A stretch of DNA of 64,000 nt from Thalassospira alkalitolerans (lineage in GTDB: Bacteria > Pseudomonadota > Alphaproteobacteria > Rhodospirillales > Thalassospiraceae). The notes beneath the pieces are model-generated. The model ran no database searches and was not told the DNA's origin. It saw only the letters and a program-made list of their open reading frames with translations. The stretch covers positions 62,001 to 126,000 of the forward strand of contig NZ_JFKB01000012.1 of NCBI RefSeq assembly GCF_002115745.1, given 5' to 3'. This document shows, piece by piece, positions 54,290 through 63,690 of this stretch (the first letter of the stretch is position 1; the number at the start of each line of letters is the position of its first letter). The translations under genes and the position numbers were made by a program.

Positions 54290-55288
54290 TCAGCCAACCA
54301 TTTCCCAACTGCCGGTCCGGGCAGAGCGGGCGAGTGCATCAAGGATTTGCATGTTTTGAATCGCGTCCTCGATGGGGTAATCGACCGGGCTTTCGCCGTT
54401 AAAGATTGCGGTCGCGGCTTCGCCTTGCAGGGTATAATGATTGCGGATCGGGAATTTGATTTCGCGGGCTTCGTCAAATCCCGGCTGTTTTTGGGTGCCG
54501 ACGCGAATCACCGCCGGGTTTTCCGGGATCGGGTTGAATGGCATGACGATTTCAACCCGGCCCTCTGTGCCAAGGATGTGAACGCGTTGTACGGCGGCTG
54601 ATTGGGTGCCGCAAACAAAGCTTGCCTGAACGCCACTTCCGAAATCAAGCATGCCTGATACCAACCGGTCGGTGCCAAATTTCGGGTCTTTGTCCATCAG
54701 GGATACGACGCGCACGGGCTCTTTGCCGGTGATATAGCGTGGCCCGACGATGCAATAGCACCCGATATCAAGCAAGCCACCGCCGCCGATATCCTTTTTG
54801 TTGCGCACATTGTTCGGGTCCGCATTGAAATAGGTAAAGATGCTTTGTACCGTCGTTACAGTGCCGATCTGGCCGCTTTCGACCAGTTTGCGGGCTTCCT
54901 GCCATTGCGGGTGGTGACGGACCATGAAGGCCTCTAGCACGTGTTTGCCGCTTTGTTCGCGTGCGGCAATCAGGCGTTTGGCATCTGCGGTATCAAGGCC
55001 AATCGGTTTTTCACACAGAACATGTTTTCCGGCTTCGAGTGCCTTGATCGTCCATTCGACATGCAGATGGTTGGGCAGGGGATTGTAAATTGCCTCGATC
55101 GAAGGGTCGGCCAGCAATTCATCATAGGAACCATAGGCGCGCGGAATGCGCAGCTGCTGGGCGGTTTCACGCGTCTTTTCAAGGTCGCGGCCGGCAATCG
55201 CACGGATTTCAAGCTTGTCACTTTCCTGCATTGCAGGAATCACCTTTTCCGTGCCGATCTTTGCCGTGCTGATAACGCCCCACTTCAT
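54290..55288 (-). CDS. Gfo/Idh/MocA family oxidoreductase
   Basis: This 332-residue protein has the N-terminal NAD(P) motif WGVISTAKIGTEKVIPAM and the family signature HVLCEKPIGLD. The substrate domain has the GGGGLLDIGCYC block with Asp and the following Cys/Tyr region. It oxidises or reduces a sugar- or polyol-like substrate. No partner gene shows which. Confidence 0.92.
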   Translation of the reverse strand: MKWGVISTAKIGTEKVIPAMQESDKLEIRAIAGRDLEKTRETAQQLRIPRAYGSYDELLADPSIEAIYNPLPNHLHVEWTIKALEAGKHVLCEKPIGLDTADAKRLIAAREQSGKHVLEAFMVRHHPQWQEARKLVESGQIGTVTTVQSIFTYFNADPNNVRNKKDIGGGGLLDIGCYCIVGPRYITGKEPVRVVSLMDKDPKFGTDRLVSGMLDFGSGVQASFVCGTQSAAVQRVHILGTEGRVEIVMPFNPIPENPAVIRVGTQKQPGFDEAREIKFPIRNHYTLQGEAATAIFNGESPVDYPIEDAIQNMQILDALARSARTGSWEMVG

Positions 55289-55606
55289 TCCGATACTCCG
55301 TCCTGTTTCATCTTATTTGCCGTTGTCGCCGGTTTGGGCGCATTGGCTAATTGTTATTTCACCCGGAATGGCGGGCGTATTCAAGGTATTGAATTGATTT
55401 AATTAGGCCAGTAAGTCAATCACGCAAGATGTTCAAACGGATGGGCCCCCTGTCCATGTGGATTGGTTGGTATATGTTGATTGTGAATAAAACCCGCAGT
55501 CACCCGGTTTGCGCGGCTTTGCGAAGTTTGGGGCAAAACGGGCAAAAAAGTAAAAATATGTGCTTGACGTCCGGGGCTCTCGACGATAAAAACCGCGCCA
55601 CACGAC
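55289..55606. other. Spacer upstream of tRNA-His
   Basis: No gene is seen in this 318-nt stretch. Its right end carries the tRNA promoter candidate at 55564-55592. Confidence 0.4.
55564..55592 (+). promoter_or_regulatory. Candidate promoter of tRNA-His
   Basis: TTGACG (55564-55569) and TAAAAA (55587-55592) are separated by 17 nt and lie just upstream of the tRNA. The pair matches the tRNA-Met promoter candidate at 2190-2218. Confidence 0.6.
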
Positions 55607-55684
55607 GGCGGGTGTAGCTCAGTCGGTTAGAGCACCAGTTTGTGGCACTGGGGGCCGTGGGTTCAATCCCCATCACTCGCCCCA
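55607..55684 (+). tRNA. tRNA-His (GTG)
   Basis: The extra 5' G (-1, position 55607) pairs with C73, the hallmark of tRNA-His. The acceptor GCGGGTG pairs with CACTCGC, the anticodon stem CCAGT/ACTGG encloses TTGTGGC with anticodon GTG, and CCA is encoded. Confidence 0.96.
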
Positions 55685-55686
55685 TG

Positions 55687-55723
55687 TCAAAAGGTCAGGC
55701 AGAAATGCCTGGCCTTTTGTTTT
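55687..55723 (+). terminator. Terminator after tRNA-His
   Basis: AAAAGGTCAGGCA and TGCCTGGCCTTTT pair around gaa, followed by GTTTTT. Confidence 0.88.
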
Positions 55724-55888
55724 TCCGATACGGACCGTATCGGTGCCGGGCATTGGGGGATGACCCGTTTGTGGATTTTTATGCACATACAGCTATTTAC
55801 ATCGGTCTGTTGATCCCCAGAATAGGGCGGTGCCGCCTTGGTGCGGCTTTTCCTTGGGGCGCAGTATTTTCAGAGTTCGGGATCAGAT

Positions 55889-58219
55889 ATGGCAAAGTTG
55901 AATGTGGATCGGGAAATCCGGCGCGCCCAGACATTTGAGCGCAAGGGTGACCCGCAATCTGCACGCGATGTTTACGCCGCCATTCTTGAAGCATTTCCGG
56001 GTAATTTGCGCGTTCAAAAGGCGATGGATGCACTTCGGTCCGGGGCATCATCCAAGGCCAAGCCGAATGCCAAAGGCGGGGTCGGTGGTGCGCCGGGGGC
56101 AACAGTTCCGCAGAATCTGATCAATGAACTGATCGGCCTGTATCGGCAACAGAACTGGTCCGAGGTGATTAATGCCTCGGGCAAAATTTTAGCACTTTTT
56201 CCCGATTTTGCCGACGGCTGGAACATTCAGGCCGCTGCATGCAACGCGCTTGGCGATATGGATGGCACGGCACGGGCCCTTCGCGAAGTCATTCGGCTTC
56301 AACCAAATAGCGCCCCGGCATTGAATAACCTGGGCGTGATCTTGCAGCAAAAAGGTGACGTGGTTGCCGCCCGCGCGTTTTATCAACGTGCCCTTTCCGC
56401 CAAAGCTGATTATCCAGAGGCATGGACCAATCTGGGCGTGGTTCTGCGTGACCAGGGGGAGCTTGACGCGGCAGAGCAGGCATTGGGCAAGGCACTGGCC
56501 ATTAACCCCGATCATGCCCCCGCATTGGGCAATTTGGGAAATGTCCTTGGTGATATGGGAAGACCGCAAGAAGCGGTTACTTGTTATCGTCGCGCCCTTG
56601 CCATTGCCCCCGATTACGTTGATGCGATTTATAACCTTGGCAATGCGCTGAAACGGCTGGGGCAGCTTTCGGCGTCAATCGACTGTTATCAAAAGGCCAT
56701 TTCATTGCGCCCTGATTGGGCCGAAGCCCATTATAATCTTGGGGTCGCGTTAAAGGAAGACGGGCAGCTTGTTCGTGCGGTGGCGGCATATGACCGTGCG
56801 GTGGCGTTGCGCCCCGATTATATCGATGCACGTGTCGAAAAACTGCGCGAGCAGATGTATCTGTGTGACTGGTCTGAGTTTGATGCGTTTGCGTCATTTG
56901 CAGATGACCTTGCCGCGCGTGGTGATCCCGTTCCGCCGTTCCCGTTTTTGGTGATGGAAGATAACCCGACGCGGCAGCGAAAGCGCAGTGAAAGTTGGGC
57001 GCGAAAGGTTTTTGCCGGTACTAAAACCCCATCGACATTGGCCATGCCCCCGCAGGCGCGCCAAGATCATAGTGACCAAAATGACAGGATAAGAATCGGC
57101 TATTTCTCGTCAGATTTTCATGATCATGCGACGCTGTTTTTGATGGCCGGGGTCTTTGCCCATCACGACATGTCGCGGTTTGAGATCTATGTTTATAGCT
57201 ATGGCGCGAAAAAGGATGGGGTGCTGCGCACCACATTGCGTGATCAGGCAACGGCGTTTTTTGATATTGCCGAAATGTCAGATAGTGAAATTCAGCACTT
57301 GGTGGGTGGGCATTCATTGGATGTTGCGATTGACCTTAAGGGCTTTACTGAAAACAGCAGGTCTGAAATTTTTGCGGTACGTCTGGCACCCGTTCAAATC
57401 GCCTATGTCGGGTATCCGGGGACCATGGGGACCGATTTTATCGATTACCTGATTGCTGACAAGGTGGTGATCCCGCAACGCCATCAGGATGCCTATTGCG
57501 AAAAGATCATTTATTTACCCGATTGTTATCAGCCCAATGACAATTGTCGCGAGATTGCAGAAACCACGACAAACCGCACGGATTTTGGCCTGCCCGAGGA
57601 TGGGTTCGTTTTTTGCTGCTTTAACCACAATTACAAAATCACACCGCGCGAATTCGGGATTTGGATGCGATTGTTAAATCGTGTGGAGCATAGTGTGCTG
57701 TGGCTTTGGTGCACCAACAAGACGGCCGAAGAAAACCTGCGCAAGGCGGCAAGCGCACAGGGTGTTTCGCCCGACCGGCTGATTTTCGCCGAAAGATTGC
57801 CGCAAGCCGAACATCTGGCGCGATTGCGCCATGCGGATTTGTTTGTCGATACGTTCAATGTCAACGCTCATACCACGGCGAGTGATGCACTTTGGGGCGG
57901 ATTGCCGATGGTGACGCGGGCAGGGGACCAGTTTGCCGCCCGTGTGGCAGCAAGTCTACTTTGTGCGATGGATTTGCTGGAATTGGTCACAGATAGTGAT
58001 GATGCGTATGAGAGTCTGATCCTTGATTTGGCAACACAGCCAGACAGGCTGGCGAAAATTCGGACCAAACTGGAACAGAACCGGCTGAAGGCACCGCTGT
58101 TTGATACGCTACGTTATACGCGGGGGCTGGAGCGCGGTATCGAGATGGCCGTTAAGCGCTATCGCAAAAACGCGCCTTGCGATCATATTGTCGTGCCCGA
58201 TGGTGCAGCACAGGATTAG
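55889..58219 (+). CDS. TPR O-GlcNAc transferase-like protein (SPINDLY/OGT family, GT41)
   Basis: This 776-residue protein has TPR repeats from about residue 70 to 300 (APALNNLGVILQQKGDVVAA, AEAHYNLGVALKEDGQLVRA). From about 390 follows a Glyco_transf_41 domain: RIGYFSSDFHDHATLFLMAG, IAYVGYPGTMGTDFIDYLIAD, and the UDP-site region FVDTFNVNAHTTASDALWGG. Such bacterial enzymes add sugars to proteins, for example flagellin, or to glycans. Acceptor unknown. ATG 55889 follows GGGATC. Confidence 0.92.
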   Translation: MAKLNVDREIRRAQTFERKGDPQSARDVYAAILEAFPGNLRVQKAMDALRSGASSKAKPNAKGGVGGAPGATVPQNLINELIGLYRQQNWSEVINASGKILALFPDFADGWNIQAAACNALGDMDGTARALREVIRLQPNSAPALNNLGVILQQKGDVVAARAFYQRALSAKADYPEAWTNLGVVLRDQGELDAAEQALGKALAINPDHAPALGNLGNVLGDMGRPQEAVTCYRRALAIAPDYVDAIYNLGNALKRLGQLSASIDCYQKAISLRPDWAEAHYNLGVALKEDGQLVRAVAAYDRAVALRPDYIDARVEKLREQMYLCDWSEFDAFASFADDLAARGDPVPPFPFLVMEDNPTRQRKRSESWARKVFAGTKTPSTLAMPPQARQDHSDQNDRIRIGYFSSDFHDHATLFLMAGVFAHHDMSRFEIYVYSYGAKKDGVLRTTLRDQATAFFDIAEMSDSEIQHLVGGHSLDVAIDLKGFTENSRSEIFAVRLAPVQIAYVGYPGTMGTDFIDYLIADKVVIPQRHQDAYCEKIIYLPDCYQPNDNCREIAETTTNRTDFGLPEDGFVFCCFNHNYKITPREFGIWMRLLNRVEHSVLWLWCTNKTAEENLRKAASAQGVSPDRLIFAERLPQAEHLARLRHADLFVDTFNVNAHTTASDALWGGLPMVTRAGDQFAARVAASLLCAMDLLELVTDSDDAYESLILDLATQPDRLAKIRTKLEQNRLKAPLFDTLRYTRGLERGIEMAVKRYRKNAPCDHIVVPDGAAQD

Positions 58220-58336
58220 CGGGTGCTTTCCAATTCCAAAACCGCGTCTGATCTGCTAGGTAGCCACTGCTAGATAACCACTAAATAGCTACTGCGCGTG
58301 CGCATTCGCTTGTTCCGGTTCCAAGGAGATCGCCCC

Positions 58337-59392
58337 ATGTCCGTAAATTCCGCAAATCGCATTACCCTTCGCCGTCCTGACGACTGGCATCTGCATCTGC
58401 GTGATGGCGATATGCTGAAAGGTGTGATTGGCGAAACCAGCGAACATTTTGCCCGCGCGATCATTATGCCGAACCTTGTGCCGCCGGTGGTCACGACCGC
58501 AGATGCAATCGCCTATCGTGACCGGATCACAGCGGCCATCCCGACCGGGCATGAATTTACCCCGTTGATGACCCTGTATCTGACCGAGGGCAGCAATCCT
58601 GACGATGTCGAGGAAGGCTATAAAAACGGTGTGATCACTGCGCTTAAGCTTTATCCTGCCGGGGCGACAACCAATTCCGACAGCGGCGTGCGGAATTTTG
58701 ACAAGGCAATGCCGGTGCTTGAGCGCATGGCAAGCCTTGGTATTCCGCTTTGTGTGCATGGCGAAGTGACCGACCCGGATATCGATATTTTTGATCGTGA
58801 AGCGGTATTTATTGACCGGGTTCTTGATCCGTTGCGCAAACGATTGCCGGAACTGCGCGTGATTATGGAACATATCACCACCGAAGACGGCGTTGAATAT
58901 GTCAAAGCCAATGACAAAAACCTTGGCGCGACCATCACAACCCATCACCTGATCATTAACCGCAATGCCATTCTGGTTGGTGGTATTCACCCGCATTTCT
59001 ATTGCCTGCCGGTGGCCAAGCGTGAAAAACATCGTTTGGCATTGCGCAAGGCGGCGACCAGCGGCGATGTGCGATTCTTCCTGGGCACAGATTCAGCACC
59101 CCATACCGATGATCGTAAAGAAAGTGCCTGTGGTTGTGCCGGTATCTTTACGGCCAATAACACCGTGCAGCTTTTGGCCCATGTGTTCGAACAGGAAGGC
59201 GCATTGGACAAGCTGGAAGGCTTTGCTTCGATCAATGGGCCGCAATTCTATGGCCTGCCGTTAAACGGTGATAAGATTACGCTGGAAAAACGCACCGAAC
59301 CCGCAAGCTTTGCGGCGAAAATTGAAACCGGCGATGGCCCGGTCACGGTGTTTAATCCGGAATTCCCGATTTACTGGCATTACGCCGACTGA
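58337..59392 (+). CDS. pyrC: Dihydroorotase (PyrC, class II)
   Basis: This 351-residue amidohydrolase closes carbamoyl-aspartate to dihydroorotate in pyrimidine synthesis. It has the HxH zinc site in [12 protein letters not shown], the carbamylated Lys in [32 protein letters not shown], and the late TDSAPH aspartate. AAGGAGA precedes ATG 58337. Length and motifs are typical. Confidence 0.97.
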   Translation: MSVNSANRITLRRPDDWHLHLRDGDMLKGVIGETSEHFARAIIMPNLVPPVVTTADAIAYRDRITAAIPTGHEFTPLMTLYLTEGSNPDDVEEGYKNGVITALKLYPAGATTNSDSGVRNFDKAMPVLERMASLGIPLCVHGEVTDPDIDIFDREAVFIDRVLDPLRKRLPELRVIMEHITTEDGVEYVKANDKNLGATITTHHLIINRNAILVGGIHPHFYCLPVAKREKHRLALRKAATSGDVRFFLGTDSAPHTDDRKESACGCAGIFTANNTVQLLAHVFEQEGALDKLEGFASINGPQFYGLPLNGDKITLEKRTEPASFAAKIETGDGPVTVFNPEFPIYWHYAD

Positions 59393-59467
59393 CGCCACTC
59401 AAGGCAGGCTTTTGCGCGGAACTATTTGTGCAAGGGCGCCTTGTTGCGGATGTCCCTTTGTCCGTCT

Positions 59468-60247
59468 CTAACCTGTGATGTCTATGTTGCCTGATGCGGT
59501 GCCAAGGCCCAGCGTCATGCGATAGCTTTCGGCTGCGGCAATGGCCTGGGTTGCGATCATCGCGCTGATATTGCGTGATGCGCCTTGGGCGACGTTGAAA
59601 TCGGCGGCTGAACTTCCGGGCATGGATGCGGCGTTGGCAATAGCTGCCTGATTGGCAATTGCAGCCGCCCCTTTAAGCCCCTGAAGTGGATGGATGCTGA
59701 CTTTGCCGCCCGTGACATAAAGTCGCCCATCGGGCCCCGCGGTATAGCTATAGCTGATCATGCCGGCATTGGCCCCGGCAAGGGTTTGGTGGCTTTCTTC
59801 CTCGGTCCGGACGATGGCGTCGCGGGACTGTAATTCGTGGGTGATTTCACGTTCGCGCGCAGTCATCAGGGCAGGGCTGGTCACGGGGGCGCGGGCATTT
59901 TGCGGGGTTGCTTCGCGCAAGTCGCGCTGACGGTCCGCCGGACTTTTTGTGTCGATGGTACCCGCCCCGGAAAGGCTTCGCGGGTCAACTTGCTGAATAA
60001 CCGTGACAATTGATGCTGTGCTGTTGATTGGTGCTGCTGTTTCGAAATTTGGCCCGGGGGACGTCTTTGCCCCAAGCGGGCGAAGCGAAATGGCCGCAGG
60101 ATTTAATTGTGACGCAGAATTCACCCCACCGGCGGAACTGTTGGTTGCCGGTTGTGTTCCGGGTCCGGGAAGGGCGCGTGCGGCGATGACTTGCCCCAAT
60201 TGCCCACCACTGCCGGGAATGATCTGAACAGCACCGGCTTGTGTCAT
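59468..60247 (-). CDS. SprA-related family protein with altered HExxH motif
   Basis: This protein of about 259 residues has a disordered, Ser/Pro/Ala-rich N-terminal half and a C-terminal region with ELQSRDAIVR, then SYSYTAGPDGRLYVTGGKVSI. The SprA-related (CJM1_0395-type metalloprotease) family normally has V-R-A-H-E-Q-A-H in between; here it reads VRTEEESH. The first His is therefore replaced by Glu, and only one His of the zinc pair remains. ATG 60247 is the likely start, though no clear ribosome site is visible. Peptidase activity is doubtful. Confidence 0.75.
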   Translation of the reverse strand: MTQAGAVQIIPGSGGQLGQVIAARALPGPGTQPATNSSAGGVNSASQLNPAAISLRPLGAKTSPGPNFETAAPINSTASIVTVIQQVDPRSLSGAGTIDTKSPADRQRDLREATPQNARAPVTSPALMTAREREITHELQSRDAIVRTEEESHQTLAGANAGMISYSYTAGPDGRLYVTGGKVSIHPLQGLKGAAAIANQAAIANAASMPGSSAADFNVAQGASRNISAMIATQAIAAAESYRMTLGLGTASGNIDITG

Positions 60248-60379
60248 GACGGCATTATACATCAACGTATGGTTAAATGTATACAATCAGCCAGCTTGCG
60301 ATCACAGCAGATTGATGTGACCTTGTCTGTGGGATCATTCTTGTGGATAGGGTCATCGATTTTGGGAAGAGCCAGTTTG

Positions 60380-61219
60380 ATGCGCATCATCGTGCCAATC
60401 CTCGTGATGTTATGGATTGTTGTGCCGCTTCGTGCCGGGGCAGCACCCGATGCCGATCTTTGGCCGGATTGGCAGGTCCATGATGCGCAAAGTACCGCAC
60501 GGATTGATCACAGCATCTGGCAGGATATCCTTGATCGGCATCTGATCCTTGAGAAGGCGGGGGTCAGTCTGTTTGATTACCGGTCGGCCAAGGCGCAAAG
60601 CCGTTCGGAACTTGATGCCTATATCGCAGCAATGCAGGCGGTTGCGATCAGTACCTATAACCGCGATCAGCAACTGGCCTATTGGATCAATCTTTATAAT
60701 GCCGAGACCGTGGCAATTGTGATTGATCATTATCCGGTTGAAAGCATCCACGATATCGATATTTCACCGGGGTTCTTTTCGTCTGGCCCGTGGGGCAAGA
60801 AGGTTTTGCAGGTCGAAGGCCGATCGCTTAGCCTTGATGATATCGAACATCGTATCCTGCGCCCGATCTGGAAGGATGCACGCATTCACTACACTGTAAA
60901 TTGTGCGTCGGTCGGGTGTCCGGCGTTGGCGGCCGATGCCTATGACGCGGACAAGCTTGAAGAACAACTTGATACCGCTGCCCTTGCCTTTATCCGTGAT
61001 CCGCGCGCAGTACAATTGACGCCAGATGATACAGAGATCAAACTTTCATCCCTTTATGACTGGTATCGGTCAGATTTTGGTGATGAAGATCAAACATTTG
61101 CCGATCATCTGGCGCGCTATAGCGGGTTGAAACTGGCGACATGGCTTAGTGTGCATGGCGATGACTTGCCGATTGCAGACTATGAATATGACTGGTCGTT
61201 AAACGATGCAAAACCATAG
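60380..61219 (+). CDS. DUF547 domain protein, exported
   Basis: This 279-residue protein starts with a signal peptide (MRIIVPILVMLWIVVPLRAGA) and is otherwise the DUF547 domain: LAYWINLYNAETVAIVIDHY, FFSSGPWGKKVLQVEG and HYTVNCASVGCPAL with the conserved cysteine pair. GGGAAGAG precedes ATG 60380. The function of DUF547 proteins is not established. Confidence 0.88.
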   Translation: MRIIVPILVMLWIVVPLRAGAAPDADLWPDWQVHDAQSTARIDHSIWQDILDRHLILEKAGVSLFDYRSAKAQSRSELDAYIAAMQAVAISTYNRDQQLAYWINLYNAETVAIVIDHYPVESIHDIDISPGFFSSGPWGKKVLQVEGRSLSLDDIEHRILRPIWKDARIHYTVNCASVGCPALAADAYDADKLEEQLDTAALAFIRDPRAVQLTPDDTEIKLSSLYDWYRSDFGDEDQTFADHLARYSGLKLATWLSVHGDDLPIADYEYDWSLNDAKP

Positions 61220-61271
61220 AATGCCATAGGCGATATCTGTGTCGTTAACCTGCGCAATATCGTCAAAAAAC

Positions 61272-61715
61272 TTACAACATTTTGCGATATTGGGTGAATC
61301 CCGGACGATCCGCAATACGGTCATAAAGTTGCATGGCGGTAACATTGTCTTCTTGTGTCAGCCAATAAACACGCGCGGCGTTTTTGATCGCCGCATCGGC
61401 GTAAACATGTTCGATCAGTTTACGGCCAGCACCGGTGCCGCGGCGCGTATCGTCGACATATAAATCCTGCAAATAGCAATAATCCCCAACCGTCCAGCAA
61501 GACCGATGATAAATCCAGTGGACCATGCCGATGGCCTGATCATCTTGCCACGCCAATGCGCAGTACTGCGGTTCAGCCGGATCAAGGAAACGCTGCCATG
61601 TGATGGCGGTGGTTTTTGCGCTGATGTCAGTTTTATAGAAACGCTGATATCCCTGCCAAAGCGGCAGCCAGAGATCGTGATCTGTTTCACAGATGGCGCG
61701 AATTTCGGTGGGCAT
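61272..61715 (-). CDS. GNAT family N-acetyltransferase
   Basis: This 147-residue protein has the GNAT motif A strand-helix LQDLYVDDTRRGTGAGRKLIEH with the acetyl-CoA loop RRGTGAG, and ends in the usual YDRIADRPGFTQYRKML. AAGGGGAA precedes ATG 61715. Acceptor unknown; similar proteins acetylate amines or ribosomal and small-molecule substrates. Confidence 0.92.
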   Translation of the reverse strand: MPTEIRAICETDHDLWLPLWQGYQRFYKTDISAKTTAITWQRFLDPAEPQYCALAWQDDQAIGMVHWIYHRSCWTVGDYCYLQDLYVDDTRRGTGAGRKLIEHVYADAAIKNAARVYWLTQEDNVTAMQLYDRIADRPGFTQYRKML

Positions 61716-61976
61716 GGCAGTTCCCCTTGATTTGGTATGCGACGGTTTTGTCGATGGCAGGAGCATTTGCGCTGTGTCATTGCGCGAAGCTACGCAGCAA
61801 AATGGTTTGTCGTAAGGGCCAAATCACCAAATATGAGGGGGCCAATTTAAAGAGGGGGTATAGCGGTGCCGGATGCGTCGGGTAACAACCCGCTTTGCCG
61901 CCGGACAGAACAAGAGGACCAGCGGCATTGGATGTATCGGTATCGTTAAAGCAGATAGCGACGAATAGGGAACCAA
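61716..61976. other. Spacer between GNAT gene and small-protein gene
   Basis: A short minus-strand open frame exists here but has no ribosome site, domain or family likeness, so it is not called. I see no RNA or repeat. Confidence 0.4.
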
Positions 61977-62195
61977 TCAGGCCGCGTCGGAACGCTGGCC
62001 CGGCTGGTGCCATTCGTGGATGGAAGCATTGCTTTGGCGCATTGGAATGCGATGTGACGACAGACGATTTTGCAAAACTTGATCAATCGTGTGACGGACG
62101 TCACTGGCAGAGATGCCGTCATAGCGCATTAATGTCTGAACGATTGGATCGGCCAGCATTTCGGCGATAGTCAATTCCTGATCCACGTATTTCAT
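61977..62195 (-). CDS. Small conserved-type protein, 72 aa
   Basis: The N-terminal half TIAEMLADPIVQTLMRYDGI followed by SASDVR has the pattern of small alphaproteobacterial proteins with an ADPIVxxLMRxDG core. The C-terminal tail is basic and probably disordered. GGGA lies 8 nt before ATG 62195; an alternative ATG at 62213 lacks a site. No function known. Confidence 0.6.
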   Translation of the reverse strand: MKYVDQELTIAEMLADPIVQTLMRYDGISASDVRHTIDQVLQNRLSSHRIPMRQSNASIHEWHQPGQRSDAA

Positions 62196-62534
62196 TGCTC
62201 GTATCCCATTCACTTTGTTGCGCTTAACTTAAAGCGATTAAAAATCATTCGCAACAAATAAGTTGTAGTCTTTTTATTTTTTCATCTTTTTGATGCATCG
62301 GTGTTGTGCTGCATCAAAGCTTTGTGTTGCTTTTTCACACCATTGTTTTGGTCTTTCGTTTTGCATTGCGGCGCAGCGGTTGTCGGTGATGACCTGACGG
62401 TCAATGAGTTGTCATGTGAAATGTTGATTGCACCGCTATTTTCTTGATTCTCGTACCCCCGGCCTCTAACGCTGTCTGTCAGTTTTGTCGAAACCCGATA
62501 AAGCCCAAAACTGTGGCAAGAATAGGCTGGGAAA
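62196..62534. other. Spacer upstream of the last DMT gene
   Basis: No gene supported. The left part (62215-62290) is AT-rich and probably holds promoters for the small protein on the minus strand. No clear hairpin or repeat is visible. Confidence 0.4.
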
Positions 62535-63494
62535 ATGACACGTCCGGGAATTCGTGAATTTGCGTTGCTGTTCTTGCTTGCTCTGATGTGGGGCAGTTCT
62601 TTTACCTTTATCAAGATCGGCGTGGATGCTTATTCGCCGCTGATGGTTGCCGCGGGGCGGTTGGCTGTCGGGGCGCTGGTATTGTGGGGATTTGCCCTTA
62701 TGCGCAAAAGCGCGCTACCCAAAGGGCGGCGGGCGTGGGTTTCGATCTTTTTCATTGCTCTTTTGGGCAATGCCGCTCCATTTTTCCTGATCAGTTATGG
62801 TGAAACCCATATTGACGCCGGGTTGGCGGCGATCCTGATGTCGGTCGTGCCGCTGACGACGGTGGTGCTGGCGCATTTCGTAACCGATGACGAAAAACTT
62901 TCGACGGGCAAGGCGCTGGGAGTTTTGCTGGGGACGGTCGGGGTGATTGTATTGGTCGGCCCGGAAACGCTTTCGGGGTTGGGCGGGGGGCTGTTTTATC
63001 AGTTGGCGGTCCTGATTGCGGCGGTTTGTTATGCTATTGCATCGCTTGTGGCGCGGAATTTGCGCAATCAGCCGCGCGTCGGGTCATCCGCCATGATCCT
63101 GACCTTTGCCGCCGGGATGCTGGCACCTTTTTCTCTGATTGTAGATCCGCCTTGGCAGATGGCTTGGGATATGGATGGTTTCCTGTCGATCCTTTATCTG
63201 GGCATTTTCCCAACCGGGATTGCGATGTTTTTGATTCTGTATCTAATTGCCCGTGCCGGGGCGAGTTTTGTGGTGTTTAACAACTATCTTGTGCCTGCCG
63301 TCGGTGTGGTGGTCAGTTTTTTTGTGCTTCAGGAAATTCCACAACCTACCAGCGTGATTGCACTTGGCATCATTTTGGCCGGGATTGCTGTGTCACAGGT
63401 CCGATTTGGCAGAAAACGGGCAATTCATAACGGTGATGACAAAGCCGATCGTGGTCCGGGCACCCCCACCGGGGGCGCGGACAAGGCGAAATAA
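62535..63494 (+). CDS. EamA/DMT family transporter
   Basis: This 319-residue protein has ten membrane segments in two EamA halves (ALMWGSSFTFIKIGVDAYSP opens the first). Its charged C-terminal tail (GDDKADRGPGTPTGGADKAK) is cytoplasmic. It resembles the DMT transporter at 18271 in core motifs but lacks its mid-loop insertion. Substrate unknown. Confidence 0.9.
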   Translation: MTRPGIREFALLFLLALMWGSSFTFIKIGVDAYSPLMVAAGRLAVGALVLWGFALMRKSALPKGRRAWVSIFFIALLGNAAPFFLISYGETHIDAGLAAILMSVVPLTTVVLAHFVTDDEKLSTGKALGVLLGTVGVIVLVGPETLSGLGGGLFYQLAVLIAAVCYAIASLVARNLRNQPRVGSSAMILTFAAGMLAPFSLIVDPPWQMAWDMDGFLSILYLGIFPTGIAMFLILYLIARAGASFVVFNNYLVPAVGVVVSFFVLQEIPQPTSVIALGIILAGIAVSQVRFGRKRAIHNGDDKADRGPGTPTGGADKAK

Positions 63495-63690
63495 CAGGCT
63501 TCTGACCAAGGGTTTTGAGACGCATAATGCGATTATTTTAACCGTTTATGCGCAAAGCCGGGGCAGGCGGATTTGTCAATATTGTTTGTGCGAGACAAAC
63601 CTGATACTTTCCGCCTCACTGGTCAGGCATATGTCTATATGTCACACCGATTGAAGCATTTCTGATCAAGCGTTTAAGAGGTCACGGCTT

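Noticed and set aside
61777-62013. Minus-strand 78-codon frame
   Set aside because: It lacks a ribosome site and family features and overlaps the small-protein gene in another frame.
62282-62614. Minus-strand 110-codon frame upstream of the last DMT gene
   Set aside because: It overlaps the DMT start, has biased hydrophilic composition and no ribosome site.
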